In this document: positions 15,401 to 22,582 of the stretch, piece by piece
How positions within the stretch are numbered: the first letter of the stretch is position 1
Layout: each line of letters begins with the position of its first letter
From: CAZSNT01 sp964607765
GTDB lineage: Bacteria; Verrucomicrobiota; Lentisphaeria; Oligosphaerales; JABHEG01
DNA: 27,339 nucleotides
NCBI GenBank assembly: GCA_964607765.1
Contig: CAZSNT010000141.1
Span: forward strand, 1 to 27,339
Reading direction: 5' to 3'
The notes under the pieces: generated by a model
Told to the model about the DNA's origin: nothing
Database searches by the model: none
What the model saw: only the letters and a program-made list of their open reading frames with translations
Translations under genes and position numbers: made by a program

Positions 15401-15630
15401 CCGGGGATCTGCCCGAAGCACAGCGCCGCACGGCGCTCGAGGCTTTCCAAGGGAGGCAGGGCGGCGTGCTGCAAGTGTACTCAAAAGCTGGCGAGAAGCT
15501 GGCTGAGCGCACGCTCAAAGCGCCGCCGCGTTTCGACGGCATGGCGGCTGCCGGGGGCGCGTTGTTCCTGGCATGCACGGATGGCAGCCTGGTCTGCCTG
15601 GCCGGCCGGCCGGACAGCGGCCCCCAGTAG
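12412..15630 (+). CDS. Secreted PQQ-like propeller with methyltransferase-like N-terminal domain
   Basis: This is a 1072-residue exported protein with signal peptide MTKRPVRAVLVCLVAVFAG and likely cleavage near ADP. Residues 35-135 look like a degenerate class I methyltransferase: GLVLHVGCPSP stands in for motif I, HGLARAPDELAAVRRHI for the ribose-binding strand, LPFVDSLVNVLIVE for motif IV and RVLAPGGVLF for the last strand. SAM binding is doubtful, because the glycine loop is gone and the protein is exported. A conserved linker (VKPWPAELDGWTH) leads into PQQ-type propeller repeats covering the rest, such as DAATGETL, DAAGGAVRW, AADTGKPVWSF and RAADGVLVWK. Cysteines C521 (HHRCYPNKAT), C558 (ICQFGVLP), C576 and C578 (PPHSCNC) are shared with the paralogue at 23692-26967. 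The ATG at 12412 follows GGAGAG; the open frame upstream lacks a signal. It is likely a surface binding or redox protein of carbohydrate metabolism; activity unknown. Confidence 0.85.
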   Translation: MTKRPVRAVLVCLVAVFAGVAAVADPVADAVKERRGLVLHVGCPSPIRPALLSRLPGVLVHGLARAPDELAAVRRHIRVADLAPRLSASLWEGGELPFVDSLVNVLIVESGAVVTEAELDRVLAPGGVLFRRQGGGWRRTVKPWPAELDGWTHSYYGPTNNPVSRDTRVGPPRQTRWIADPVYAKHHEYTPNVAMVVADAGRLFSVVDEAPIASMAFPSQWALVARDAFSGVALWRRPLASWMPRLRLFRTGPYEAQKRLIAADGCVYTPLALGGPVHRLDAATGETLSMYAETAGAREMVYCDGVLYVLTGDPATDRATRLATPKDAPAPSSNRALMAIRAESGHVLWSSSAEDAVGLQPATLCTDGALVCLHNGKDVVCLDAAGGAVRWRTPLAFSEKQSVFSIIRLILHDEVVLCAGRADRAGGERRVGGKKLSSGAGWYGQLHVLARADGRPLWDCDVTEGFTSPFDVFVADGLVWAGQTLQRYIDDFTVGRDPVTGKIKRTISAQKAFTTAHHHRCYPNKATDRFIIMGRRGIECIDLQGGPSTRDYWVRGICQFGVLPANGMIYVPPHSCNCFIESKLNGFLALAPASGTAESWTEGAAEQAFVKGPAYGQEPVAPEPDPAGSVSDSWPTYRHDSARSGCSRTALPATLEQRWRRTLGRRLTAPVVAAGRLFVGAAEEGVLRVLAADTGKPVWSFAVSGRIQAPPTIADGMAVLTASDGWVYCLRAADGVLVWKRHPGPRDRRLVAFGQLESVWPVHGGPLVLDGSVYCVAGRSSNLDGGMVACRLNLQTGAIEATRRFPRSEAAAADGLGILPDVLQFDGGRLHMGPRSFNTDWRPIAGWPKQPRLYAQTGFLDDQLWHRSCWYFSKPSGKGKVWYHGGRSDPLGRLLVFDDEHVYGFGRRPEYVVRFAASMEYELYAASKTQRLPAPKKKVKADPFKNIYAPFRYERTWSTELPLHVHAMVLTAGKVIVAGTPDPVDEKPALGIGRGAAGDLPEAQRRTALEAFQGRQGGVLQVYSKAGEKLAERTLKAPPRFDGMAAAGGALFLACTDGSLVCLAGRPDSGPQ

Positions 15631-15712
15631 ACGCGCGGATGCGGGGCAGGTTTTTCCCACGGATGGCAGAGCCGTCCCACGGATGCCTAATGTGGCGTCA
15701 TTTGGGGGTACA

Positions 15713-15744
15713 TGAATCACTGAGTCATTGAGTCATCGAGTCAA
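15713..15744. repeat. Octanucleotide repeat (4 units)
   Basis: TGAATCAC, TGAGTCAT, TGAGTCAT and CGAGTCAA follow one another in 8-base phase, 20 bp before the ATG of the beta-helix gene. The units resemble the heptads seen after 3281 and 12311 in composition (TGAGT/TGATT cores), but the period differs. The remaining part of this 133-bp gap holds a duplicated CCCACGGATG around 15657-15689 and nothing else I can support. Confidence 0.6.
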
Positions 15745-15763
15745 CGCACAGGGGAGAAGAGAG

Positions 15764-18574
15764 ATGCAGTCCGGCGTGCAGCGGCAGTGTCTCAGAATCG
15801 CGTCCGTGAGTTGCCTGTTCTTGTGGCATTGCAGTCAGGCGTTGACCTTGCACGTGGCGGTCGATGGCGCCGATGCCGGCGACGGGTCGGCGGCGGCGCC
15901 GTTCGCGTCCATCCAGCGCGCGCAGCAGGCTGTGCGTGAGCTCAAAGCGGATGGGGGACTTACCGAAAGTGTGACCGTTCTGATTCGGCCGGGCGTTTAC
16001 CGCCAGACCGAGTCGCTGCGTTTCGAGCCTGCGGACTCGGGGACGCCGGCGCATCCCATCACGTGGCGCGGCACGGGGCCAGGCGTGGTCGTGTCGGGCG
16101 GGCGGCGGATCACCGGGTTCCGGATGGCGGGGCAGCGCTGGCGTGCCGACGTTGCCGGTGTGTCGCGCGACGGGCGGCAATTCAACACGTTGTACGTGAA
16201 CGGGCAGCGCCGGCCTCGGGCGCGCACACCGAACGAGGGCCGGTACTTCCGGATCCTGTCGCCGCTGCCGGAAGGGCAGGGCGATCGGCGCGGGTTCTAT
16301 TTCAGGAGCGGCGATGTTGAGCCGTGGTCGGACTGGAGTCAGGCGCTGTTCGTCGTCTTCGGCAGCTGGTACAACACGCACCATCACGTGGCCGGGATCA
16401 ACCACGGCGCCCACACCGTGACGTTCACCAATCGGGCCGGCCGCCCGTTCAGCTGGTACGAGAAGAATCTGCGTTACTACGTTGAGAACGTGGCGTCCGC
16501 ACTGGACGCGCCCGGGGAGTGGCATCTGGACGTGACGGCGGGGACACTCACCTATCACCCGCTGCCCGGTGAGACGCCGGCGGCGACCGAGGTCGTGGCA
16601 CCCGTGGTCAGTCAGGTCCTTCTGCGGCTGGCGGGTGTGCCCGGGGACGGGCCCTACGTCGAGCACATCCGGTTCGAGGATCTCGTTTTCCGGCACACGG
16701 ACGCGCATCTGCCGCGGGATCTGTACGATGCGCGACAGGCGGCAACCGTGCAGGACGCGGGGATACAGGCCGACGGTGTGCGGCACTGTTCATTCGCGCG
16801 CTGCGAGGTGGCGAACATGGGCGAGCACGGGATCTGGCTGCGCGACGACTGTCACGGCAACACCGTGCGCCAGTGCCACGTGCACGATCTGGGCGGCGGC
16901 GGCATCTACGTGGGCGAGAAGTGGCGCTGGGGCAACGACACGCCCGGCTGGCGCGGCTGCAAGAACATCGCGGACGTCCCGCACACGACCGAGCGGAACG
17001 TGGTGGACAACTGCTTTGTTCACGACGGCTGCGCGCTGTTCGCCGGCGCGGTCGGGATCTGGATCGGGCAGGCGTCCTTCACCACGGTCACGCACAACGA
17101 CATCTGCGACATGAGCTACACCGGTATCTCGGCCGGCTGGGACTGGAGCGGGAATCCGAGCACGTGCCACGACAATCTGATTGCCGAGAACCACATCCAC
17201 CATCTGGGGCACGGGCGCATGAACGACATGGCCGGGATCTACACGCTCGGTCGCTCGCCGGGCACCGTGCTGCGGCAGAACCTGATCCACGACATCGACG
17301 CGTACCAGTCGCCGGTTGGCTACTGTCTTGGCGCGGGCATCTACCTGGATCAGTCGTCGGGGTTCCTGACGATTGAGGAGAATGTCTGCTACGGCATCCG
17401 CAACGCCGGTTTCTTCCTGCACTACGGCAAAGGTAACCGCTTGCGGAACAACGTGTTCGCGGAGCTCGAGGGGCTCGGGCGGCTCGGGTGGGGCATGTGT
17501 TTCACCTCGCGCGAGGGCAGTGACGACGATGGGAATGCTGCGACACACAACATCCTGATGGCCTACGCTGGCCGGGCGGTGAAGGCTTACCAACGGCCTT
17601 GGCGCGGGAAGACGGGCAAGCCGTATCCGTTCATCGACATTGACCGCAACTTCTACGCGGCAGCTGACGGGATGCCGCCGCAGTTTGCGGCAGCTCACGA
17701 GGTGGACGCAGCGGACCTGTTGGGGATGGCGGCCTGGCAGCAGACCGGGCACGATGCGAACTCCGCAACGGGCGATCCGGGTTTCGTCGATCCGGTGGCT
17801 CACGATTATCGGCTCAAACCCGACGCCGCGGCTCGCGCGCTGGGCATTGCATCGGTCGATGTTTCCGACGCGGGATTGTACGGGGATCCGGCGTGGACCG
17901 CGCTGCCCAAAGGCGTGCGGTTCCGTCCGGTCGAGAAGACGGTGCCGTTCGAACCGTCCGGGATCCTGATGCTCGAAGAGGATTACGAGGACATGCCGGT
18001 CGGCGCCAGTCCCATCGGCGCGAACTTCATGGACTCGGAGCGTGGTGCTGTGGTGGCCGTCACGGACCGGCATGCCGTGTCCGGAAAACACGCGCTCTGT
18101 TTCGTCGACGTGCCCGGGTTGCCGCAGTCGTACCACCCGATCCGGGTTTGGCGCGATCTGCGTGTTGCGGAGGGGGTAGTCACGGTTGCGTTCGATTGCC
18201 TGAACAGCGCGGAGAAGCCGGCAACGTTCCAGGTCGAGTTGCGTGATTGGCGCAGCAAACCGGGCTACGAGGTCGGGCCGACGTTGCTGTTCGAGCCGAC
18301 CGGACACTTACGCGTTGGGCAGGAACAGCTTCCTTTCGCCCCGGGCGAATGGCATCGGGTTGAGGTCCGGTTCGAGCTGGGCCCGGACGCGCCGTCCGCC
18401 TTCCGGTTCCTGTTCGGGCGTCGCGGGCAGGAGATGAGCGAGCGTACCGTGCCGTTTCAGGACGCGGCGTTCGAGGTATTGACCTGGCTCGGCTTCATCA
18501 GCACAGACGCGGACAGGCACGCCGAGTTTTTCATCGACAACCTGACGATAGCCACCGGGGCGGCTGCCCGATAG
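15764..18574 (+). CDS. Secreted right-handed parallel beta-helix protein
   Basis: This is a 936-residue exported protein. A hydrophobic signal-like stretch (IASVSCLFLWHCSQA, 12-26) is followed at 29-60 by a DUF1565-like opening (LHVAVDGADAGDG, then PFASIQRAQQAV), the normal entrance to polysaccharide-lyase-like or GH141-like helices. Residues about 300-640 have the N/H/G/D-rich coil repeats of a parallel beta-helix (EVANMGEHGIWLRDDCHGNT, VHDLGGGGIYVGE, NLIAENHIHHLGHGRMNDMAG). The C-terminal 200 residues (from about 730) form a separate jelly-roll-like domain with WHRVEVRFELGP and FIDNLTIA, typical of carbohydrate-binding modules. It probably acts on a plant- or algal-type polysaccharide outside the cell; the exact linkage cannot be deduced and no catalytic residues were assigned. 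The start ATG at 15764 has GGGGAG at 9-bp spacing; upstream codons in the open frame have no site. Confidence 0.8.
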   Translation: MQSGVQRQCLRIASVSCLFLWHCSQALTLHVAVDGADAGDGSAAAPFASIQRAQQAVRELKADGGLTESVTVLIRPGVYRQTESLRFEPADSGTPAHPITWRGTGPGVVVSGGRRITGFRMAGQRWRADVAGVSRDGRQFNTLYVNGQRRPRARTPNEGRYFRILSPLPEGQGDRRGFYFRSGDVEPWSDWSQALFVVFGSWYNTHHHVAGINHGAHTVTFTNRAGRPFSWYEKNLRYYVENVASALDAPGEWHLDVTAGTLTYHPLPGETPAATEVVAPVVSQVLLRLAGVPGDGPYVEHIRFEDLVFRHTDAHLPRDLYDARQAATVQDAGIQADGVRHCSFARCEVANMGEHGIWLRDDCHGNTVRQCHVHDLGGGGIYVGEKWRWGNDTPGWRGCKNIADVPHTTERNVVDNCFVHDGCALFAGAVGIWIGQASFTTVTHNDICDMSYTGISAGWDWSGNPSTCHDNLIAENHIHHLGHGRMNDMAGIYTLGRSPGTVLRQNLIHDIDAYQSPVGYCLGAGIYLDQSSGFLTIEENVCYGIRNAGFFLHYGKGNRLRNNVFAELEGLGRLGWGMCFTSREGSDDDGNAATHNILMAYAGRAVKAYQRPWRGKTGKPYPFIDIDRNFYAAADGMPPQFAAAHEVDAADLLGMAAWQQTGHDANSATGDPGFVDPVAHDYRLKPDAAARALGIASVDVSDAGLYGDPAWTALPKGVRFRPVEKTVPFEPSGILMLEEDYEDMPVGASPIGANFMDSERGAVVAVTDRHAVSGKHALCFVDVPGLPQSYHPIRVWRDLRVAEGVVTVAFDCLNSAEKPATFQVELRDWRSKPGYEVGPTLLFEPTGHLRVGQEQLPFAPGEWHRVEVRFELGPDAPSAFRFLFGRRGQEMSERTVPFQDAAFEVLTWLGFISTDADRHAEFFIDNLTIATGAAAR

Positions 18575-18660
18575 GGGGTAGCCCCAGGCCGTGGCGTAGC
18601 CCGGCACGGCGTTGCTGACCCGCGCAACGACCCCCCACGCACGGTGGCTGGGGTCGCAGG
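18575..18660. other. Structured intergenic element with three hairpins
   Basis: After the beta-helix stop a chain of exact short stems appears: GCCGTG/CACGGC (18588-18593 and 18605-18610), GTTGC/GCAAC (18611-18615 and 18624-18628) and CGACCCC/GGGGTCG (18628-18634 and 18650-18656). A GGGG-TAG-CCCC stem sits directly behind the stop. It could be a terminator cluster or an interspersed repeat. The remaining gap to 18800 holds one weak promoter-like pair, TTGCGT (18717) and TATCTT (18740), 17 bp apart, for the following module. Confidence 0.4.
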
Positions 18661-18800
18661 CCTACGGCGGCTCTTGGGCCCTTGGCGTAGCAGCGCCGTT
18701 CGGCCGCGGACTGCTCTTGCGTAGGTCGTCCCTTACGGCTATCTTCGTTGCGGTGTACCGAGCTTTCTCGGCACGACTCAGGGAATGGAGCAAGCAGGCG

Positions 18801-19163
18801 GTGCAGTCGGATCAGAACACATCCGAGGCGGAAGCGGCATTGGCGGAAGTCAGGGCGCTTGCCCGTGCCTATGCCGATGAGGTCCGTGTGCACTTTGGCG
18901 AGCGCGCACGCCGGATCTGCCTGTACGGCTCGGCTGCGCGCGGCGACTGGACCGAAGAGTCGGATGTCGATGTGCTCGTGCTGCTGGACGTGGTCGGCAT
19001 GACGGATCGACGGTGGCTCACAGACCGCGCCACGGAAGTGGGCTTGTTCGCCTGTGACATCTTGCTTCAGCCGCTGCCGTTGGCGGAAGCTGAATTCAAC
19101 GAACTCAGAGACCGGGAACGCCTGTTCGCGCAGGATGTGGAGCGGGAGGGAATCGAACTGTGA
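18801..19163 (+). CDS. MNT-type nucleotidyltransferase antitoxin-like protein
   Basis: This is a small protein of the minimal nucleotidyltransferase (MNT) family, 120 residues if started at the GTG at 18801. The core motif is LYGSAARGDWTEESDVDVLV (41-60), with the GSxxRG loop and the D-x-D metal pair. Such proteins pair with HEPN-domain toxins; characterised MNT antitoxins AMPylate their HEPN partner to silence it. The frame is open further upstream, but earlier starts give a non-homologous leader; the GTG at 18801 sits behind a GGAG at 10 bp spacing. It overlaps the HEPN gene by GTGA, the typical module layout. It is 226 bp behind the beta-helix gene and leads the module into the GH99-like gene. 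Confidence 0.85.
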   Translation: MQSDQNTSEAEAALAEVRALARAYADEVRVHFGERARRICLYGSAARGDWTEESDVDVLVLLDVVGMTDRRWLTDRATEVGLFACDILLQPLPLAEAEFNELRDRERLFAQDVEREGIEL

Positions 19164-19567
19164 CCGAGACAAATGCCAGAGAGAACGCCCTCGCCGAAAT
19201 CGCGAGAGGCGACGAGGCGTTAGCAGAAGCCAACGTCCTCCTTGAGAATGGACTGTGTAACGGCGCGGTTTCCAGAGCTTACTACTCGGTGTATCACTGG
19301 GCTCGGGCTCTGTTGTTTGTGCAGGGGGTCGAGGCGCGGTCACATCGGGGCATGATCCAATTGGTGAACCTGCACTTCGTCAAGCCCGGGAAGCTCCCCC
19401 GGAAGACTGGCCAACTGTTGGCACAGCTCGAGACGAGTCGCGAGCTGAGTGACTATAGGGCAGCGGCCACTTTTTCGGCGGACGAGGCGCGTGAGGCCAT
19501 CGTCGATGCCGGTTTGTTCATTGCCGGTTGCCGTCCATTGATCCCGTGGCTTCACGAGGGCGAGTAG
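19160..19567 (+). CDS. HEPN-domain protein, MNT partner
   Basis: This is a 135-residue helical protein of the HEPN family (PF05168-like). The core helix reads GAVSRAYYSVYHWARALLFV (35-54), with R39 and H46 spaced like an R-x(4-6)-H ribonuclease motif. SHRGMIQL and HFVKPGKLPRK follow and are frequent landmarks of this subfamily, as is the SDYRAAATF stretch near the end. Family members are RNA-cleaving toxins or their inactive relatives; whether this one cuts RNA is undecided, because R and H lie in the early helix rather than in a canonical R-x4-H-x-Y. It starts with a GTG overlapping the MNT stop and ends only 4 bp before the GH99-like gene, so the module and enzyme share one transcript. Confidence 0.85.
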   Translation: MTETNARENALAEIARGDEALAEANVLLENGLCNGAVSRAYYSVYHWARALLFVQGVEARSHRGMIQLVNLHFVKPGKLPRKTGQLLAQLETSRELSDYRAAATFSADEAREAIVDAGLFIAGCRPLIPWLHEGE

Positions 19568-19571
19568 CGTG

Positions 19572-21854
19572 ATGGCGGTGTGCTGTGGGTTCATCAGGCC
19601 CTGGCCGCGCGTGATTGCGGTGTCCGCAGCGATGCTGTTCGCCATCGCTGCGTGGTGTCCGGAACACGTGCTGGGGCAGGCGGCTGCGCCGGCATCAGGG
19701 AAGGGGATGGACGTGCAGAGCCCGCCGCCCGGCATCCACGTCATCTGCCTGAAACTCTACAAGCGCGGCAACTACGAGAAGATCCTGGAAGGCATCCTGG
19801 ATCTGGACTACATCTCCGGGCTGTTGGTGTACCTGAACTGGGCGGACTTCGAGCCTGTCGAGGGCGAGCGCCAGTGGCAGTTCATGGATATCCCGCTGCG
19901 CGTTGCCGCGGCGCGCGGCAAGGTGGCGTCGTTCGGGTTCATGGTCCAGGCGCACTCGCCCGACTGGGTGAAGCAGCGTGCCGCGACCTTCACGTTCGAG
20001 CACATCCATCCCAGCGTGGGGACGGTCACGTCGCCCGTGCCTTGGGACGCGGCGTATCAGGCGGCGCTGGGCGCCACGATTCGGGCTGTCGGCGAGCGCT
20101 ATGACGGGCACGAGGCACTGCACCACATGGTGATCAACGGTCCGTCGTCCTTGGCCGGGGTCGAGACGAATTTCCCCGTCAAAAGACTCGCCCCGGATCA
20201 GGCTGCAAAGCTCGGCTACTCCCTTGCCCGGGTCGAGGACGGCTGGAAGCGCATGACCGACCTGTTCATCGATGCGTTCCCGCGCAGTCGTCTGTCGCTG
20301 GGGCTGCACCACCACTTCAGTCTGGGCGATGACGACCACTCAGCGCACATGCGAGCGGTGCGGAGCATCCGTGACTATGCCATCGAGCAGGACGCCACGC
20401 GCAACGGCAAACGGTTGATCGTCAGGCTTCTCGGTCTGGCAACGGAGCACCCGAAGGGCTTTGCCGGCCCGTTCCGTGAGGGCGGCGAGGCGACGACGGA
20501 CTACCTGGCCCTGGCTACCGAGGTGCGGGCGCGTGCGGACATCGCATACGAGGCGGCCCGGATCTGGCGTTTGTCGAACGTAGGGGGGCGTCAGAAACCG
20601 TTGCCGCCGTCGCGGTTCCGACGCGTCTTGGAGCTGGGCGCATCACACCACGCGCGGCGGCTGGAGATCAAAGACCTCGACGTCTGGGACATGCGGACCA
20701 TGTCGCCGTACGAGCCGTACGCGCCGGAATTGGCAGCGACACACCGGAGGCTGCGGGAACGGACGCCTGTCCTCGAGCCGGCGACAGAGGCGTCACGCAA
20801 ACCGTTGCTCTTGGCCGTCTACTACACCTGGTACAGCACGGGGTTCGGGCCGCACGGGAAGTGGTCGTCCTGGGATCATCCGGGACCGAGCAAAGAGCGC
20901 CCCGAAGGGTGTGACCCGGACCGAATCATGAGGCCCGGCGGGGAGCGTGACATCAGTGCCTGCGCCTATCCGTTGGCTGGCGTCTACGACAGCGACAACG
21001 CCGAGGTCGTGCGCCGTCACATCCGGCTTGCCAAAGCGGCGGGGATCGACGGGTTCCTGGTGGACTGGTGGGGGCCGGGCAATTGGCAGAAAGTCTCCGG
21101 CTTGACCCACGACGCCTTTGTCAACGTCGTGCTGCCGATCGCCGAAGAGGAGGGCTTCAAGGTTGCGCTGTTCGATGAGACCGCGCAGTTTGTGAAGAAC
21201 TTCGACCACGTGAAGGCCTGGGCGGCCGACTACCTGAACCGGTTCAAGGACAGTCCGGCCTACCTGAGGATCGACGGCGAGCCGGTCTACGCCGTGTACC
21301 AGGTCCCGTTCGAGCCGTCGCTCACCCCGGGGAAGGCGAGCGAGCTGCACGAATACGTCGAGCAGCGCGTGGGACCCGTGTACTGGATGATGGACAAGAT
21401 CGCGAACGGCAGGGACCCGGCGACGGGCGGGTTCCGCACCTTCGCGATCCCGGACGAGTGGCTCGCGCTCGATTGGGTTGATGCGTTCTGCGCCTACGGC
21501 ACGTTCTCCGTGCAACGCATCCACGGGTACACAGAGCTCTGCCCGCGGTACTCCTACATGTCGTGGCTGGCGCACGAGCACGGCCACGCTGTCGTGCTGC
21601 CCGTGCATCCCGGTCACAACAACAGCCGCCTGACCGAGAAGCCCTGGATCATCCCGCGCCGTGACGGGCGGACACTGCGCGAGTATCTGTACGCTGCCGA
21701 GGACGCCAGAGCGGACATCATCATGGTGACCAGCTTCAACGAGTGGCCGGAGACGACCGTGGTCGAGCCGTCCCGGAGCTGGGACGATCCCTACCAGTAC
21801 CTGAAGATCCTGGCTGAGTGGAAGGGCAAGGCCTTTACGCCGCCGGCGGAGTAG
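19572..21854 (+). CDS. Secreted double-barrel protein with GH99/GH71-like C-terminal domain
   Basis: This is a 760-residue exported protein with a hydrophobic leader (VIAVSAAMLFAIAAW). Two barrel-like domains are visible. The first (about 45-400) has LVYLNWADFEPVEG, a clan-A entry pattern (compare GH5/GH42), but I cannot identify a clear acid/base pair there. The second starts at AVYYTWYSTG (about residue 414) and continues with GKWSSWDHPG, IDGFLVDWWG and VTSFNEWPETTVVEPS. This is the GH71/GH99-like pattern, where E724 and E727 keep the E-x-x-E spacing of GH99 catalytic residues. GH99 enzymes cleave alpha-mannosides by an unusual epoxide route; for this relative the substrate is unknown. The ATG at 19572 and the GTG just before it both follow GAGGGCGAG; the ATG is preferred. 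It lies 4 bp behind the HEPN gene. Confidence 0.8.
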   Translation: MAVCCGFIRPWPRVIAVSAAMLFAIAAWCPEHVLGQAAAPASGKGMDVQSPPPGIHVICLKLYKRGNYEKILEGILDLDYISGLLVYLNWADFEPVEGERQWQFMDIPLRVAAARGKVASFGFMVQAHSPDWVKQRAATFTFEHIHPSVGTVTSPVPWDAAYQAALGATIRAVGERYDGHEALHHMVINGPSSLAGVETNFPVKRLAPDQAAKLGYSLARVEDGWKRMTDLFIDAFPRSRLSLGLHHHFSLGDDDHSAHMRAVRSIRDYAIEQDATRNGKRLIVRLLGLATEHPKGFAGPFREGGEATTDYLALATEVRARADIAYEAARIWRLSNVGGRQKPLPPSRFRRVLELGASHHARRLEIKDLDVWDMRTMSPYEPYAPELAATHRRLRERTPVLEPATEASRKPLLLAVYYTWYSTGFGPHGKWSSWDHPGPSKERPEGCDPDRIMRPGGERDISACAYPLAGVYDSDNAEVVRRHIRLAKAAGIDGFLVDWWGPGNWQKVSGLTHDAFVNVVLPIAEEEGFKVALFDETAQFVKNFDHVKAWAADYLNRFKDSPAYLRIDGEPVYAVYQVPFEPSLTPGKASELHEYVEQRVGPVYWMMDKIANGRDPATGGFRTFAIPDEWLALDWVDAFCAYGTFSVQRIHGYTELCPRYSYMSWLAHEHGHAVVLPVHPGHNNSRLTEKPWIIPRRDGRTLREYLYAAEDARADIIMVTSFNEWPETTVVEPSRSWDDPYQYLKILAEWKGKAFTPPAE

Positions 21855-21927
21855 GGCGAATGTCTCAGGCGCGTTTGCGGCGCCGCGCATCGGGGTTAAC
21901 TTCCCGAACGGCAGCAGGAGATGGGCG

Positions 21928-22143
21928 ATGACTTCCGATGAGCTTCGCACCGAACACATCCGGCGCTTTCTTGCGTTGCCCCCAGCGCAGCGTATGCAGT
22001 GGGCGCTGAATACGGGGTGGGCCGTCTACCGGGCGTTGCCGCCCGAGAAGAAGCGGATCTACAGGGCACTGCGCGATGAACGAAGCCGAGCAATGCGGGA
22101 ACTGGGCCGGGGTCTTGCAGGCCTTGACGCGGAGCGAGATTGA
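21928..22143 (+). CDS. Small helical partner protein of the NTase module
   Basis: This is a 71-residue, highly charged, probably all-helical protein: HIRRFLALPPAQRMQWAL, then ALPPEKKRIYRALRDERSR. It is not a family I can name. Short proteins of this kind commonly precede AbiEii-like nucleotidyltransferases, and the next gene starts 68 bases before this one ends. It may be an antitoxin or accessory subunit. The ATG at 21928 follows CAGGAG at 7 bp, a good start. The 73-bp gap before it contains the 10-bp palindrome GCGGCGCCGC. Confidence 0.6.
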   Translation: MTSDELRTEHIRRFLALPPAQRMQWALNTGWAVYRALPPEKKRIYRALRDERSRAMRELGRGLAGLDAERD

Positions 22144-22582
22144 GTTCTACGTTGTGGGAGGAGCTGCGCTCGCACTCCACGGCCTGCCGAGGACCACGCT
22201 CGACGTAGACGTCTGCGTGCCGGCGGATGCGGCAACGCTTCAGGTTCTGTTTCACGCACTGCCCACGGAACTCCGTCTGCTGTGCAGGCAGCCGTCAATG
22301 GACGCGATTCCGGCTGAACTCGTCGTCGGCCAGTGGGTTTCATTCGGCCTGGCGGACGGTCCGGATCTGTTGGATGTCTACCTGGAGAGTCCCGCCCAGT
22401 TCCGGGCGCATCTCGGCGAGTGCGAGCTCGTAGATGTCGGCGATGCGTCCTGCCCAGTCTTGAGCCTGACAGGGATCAAGGTGATGAAACGCCGTGTTGC
22501 CCGCCCCATCGATCTTGCCGACATTGCGCTGATTGAGGAGCTTGAGAGGGTTTCCGCCGCAACTACCATGGAGACGTCATGA
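22076..22582 (+). CDS. AbiEii-like nucleotidyltransferase
   Basis: This is a 168-residue protein of the AbiEii/AbiGii (DUF1814-like) nucleotidyltransferase group, which contains type IV-like toxins. Motif: YVVGGAALALHGLPRTTLDV (25-44), then DVCV, with the GG-x-A-L-x-x-HG loop and D-x-D (D43, D45). The C-terminal part LSLTGIKVMKRR fits the KxxA/KxxR helix of this group, although the usual later catalytic lysine or aspartate is not obvious. At 168 residues it is shorter than AbiEii itself (about 300), more like stand-alone genomic forms. It overlaps the upstream 71-codon gene by 68 bases and the DUF1080 gene by 4 (ATGA). A start later than 22076 would remove the motif, so the long overlap is accepted. 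Confidence 0.75.
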   Translation: MNEAEQCGNWAGVLQALTRSEIEFYVVGGAALALHGLPRTTLDVDVCVPADAATLQVLFHALPTELRLLCRQPSMDAIPAELVVGQWVSFGLADGPDLLDVYLESPAQFRAHLGECELVDVGDASCPVLSLTGIKVMKRRVARPIDLADIALIEELERVSAATTMETS

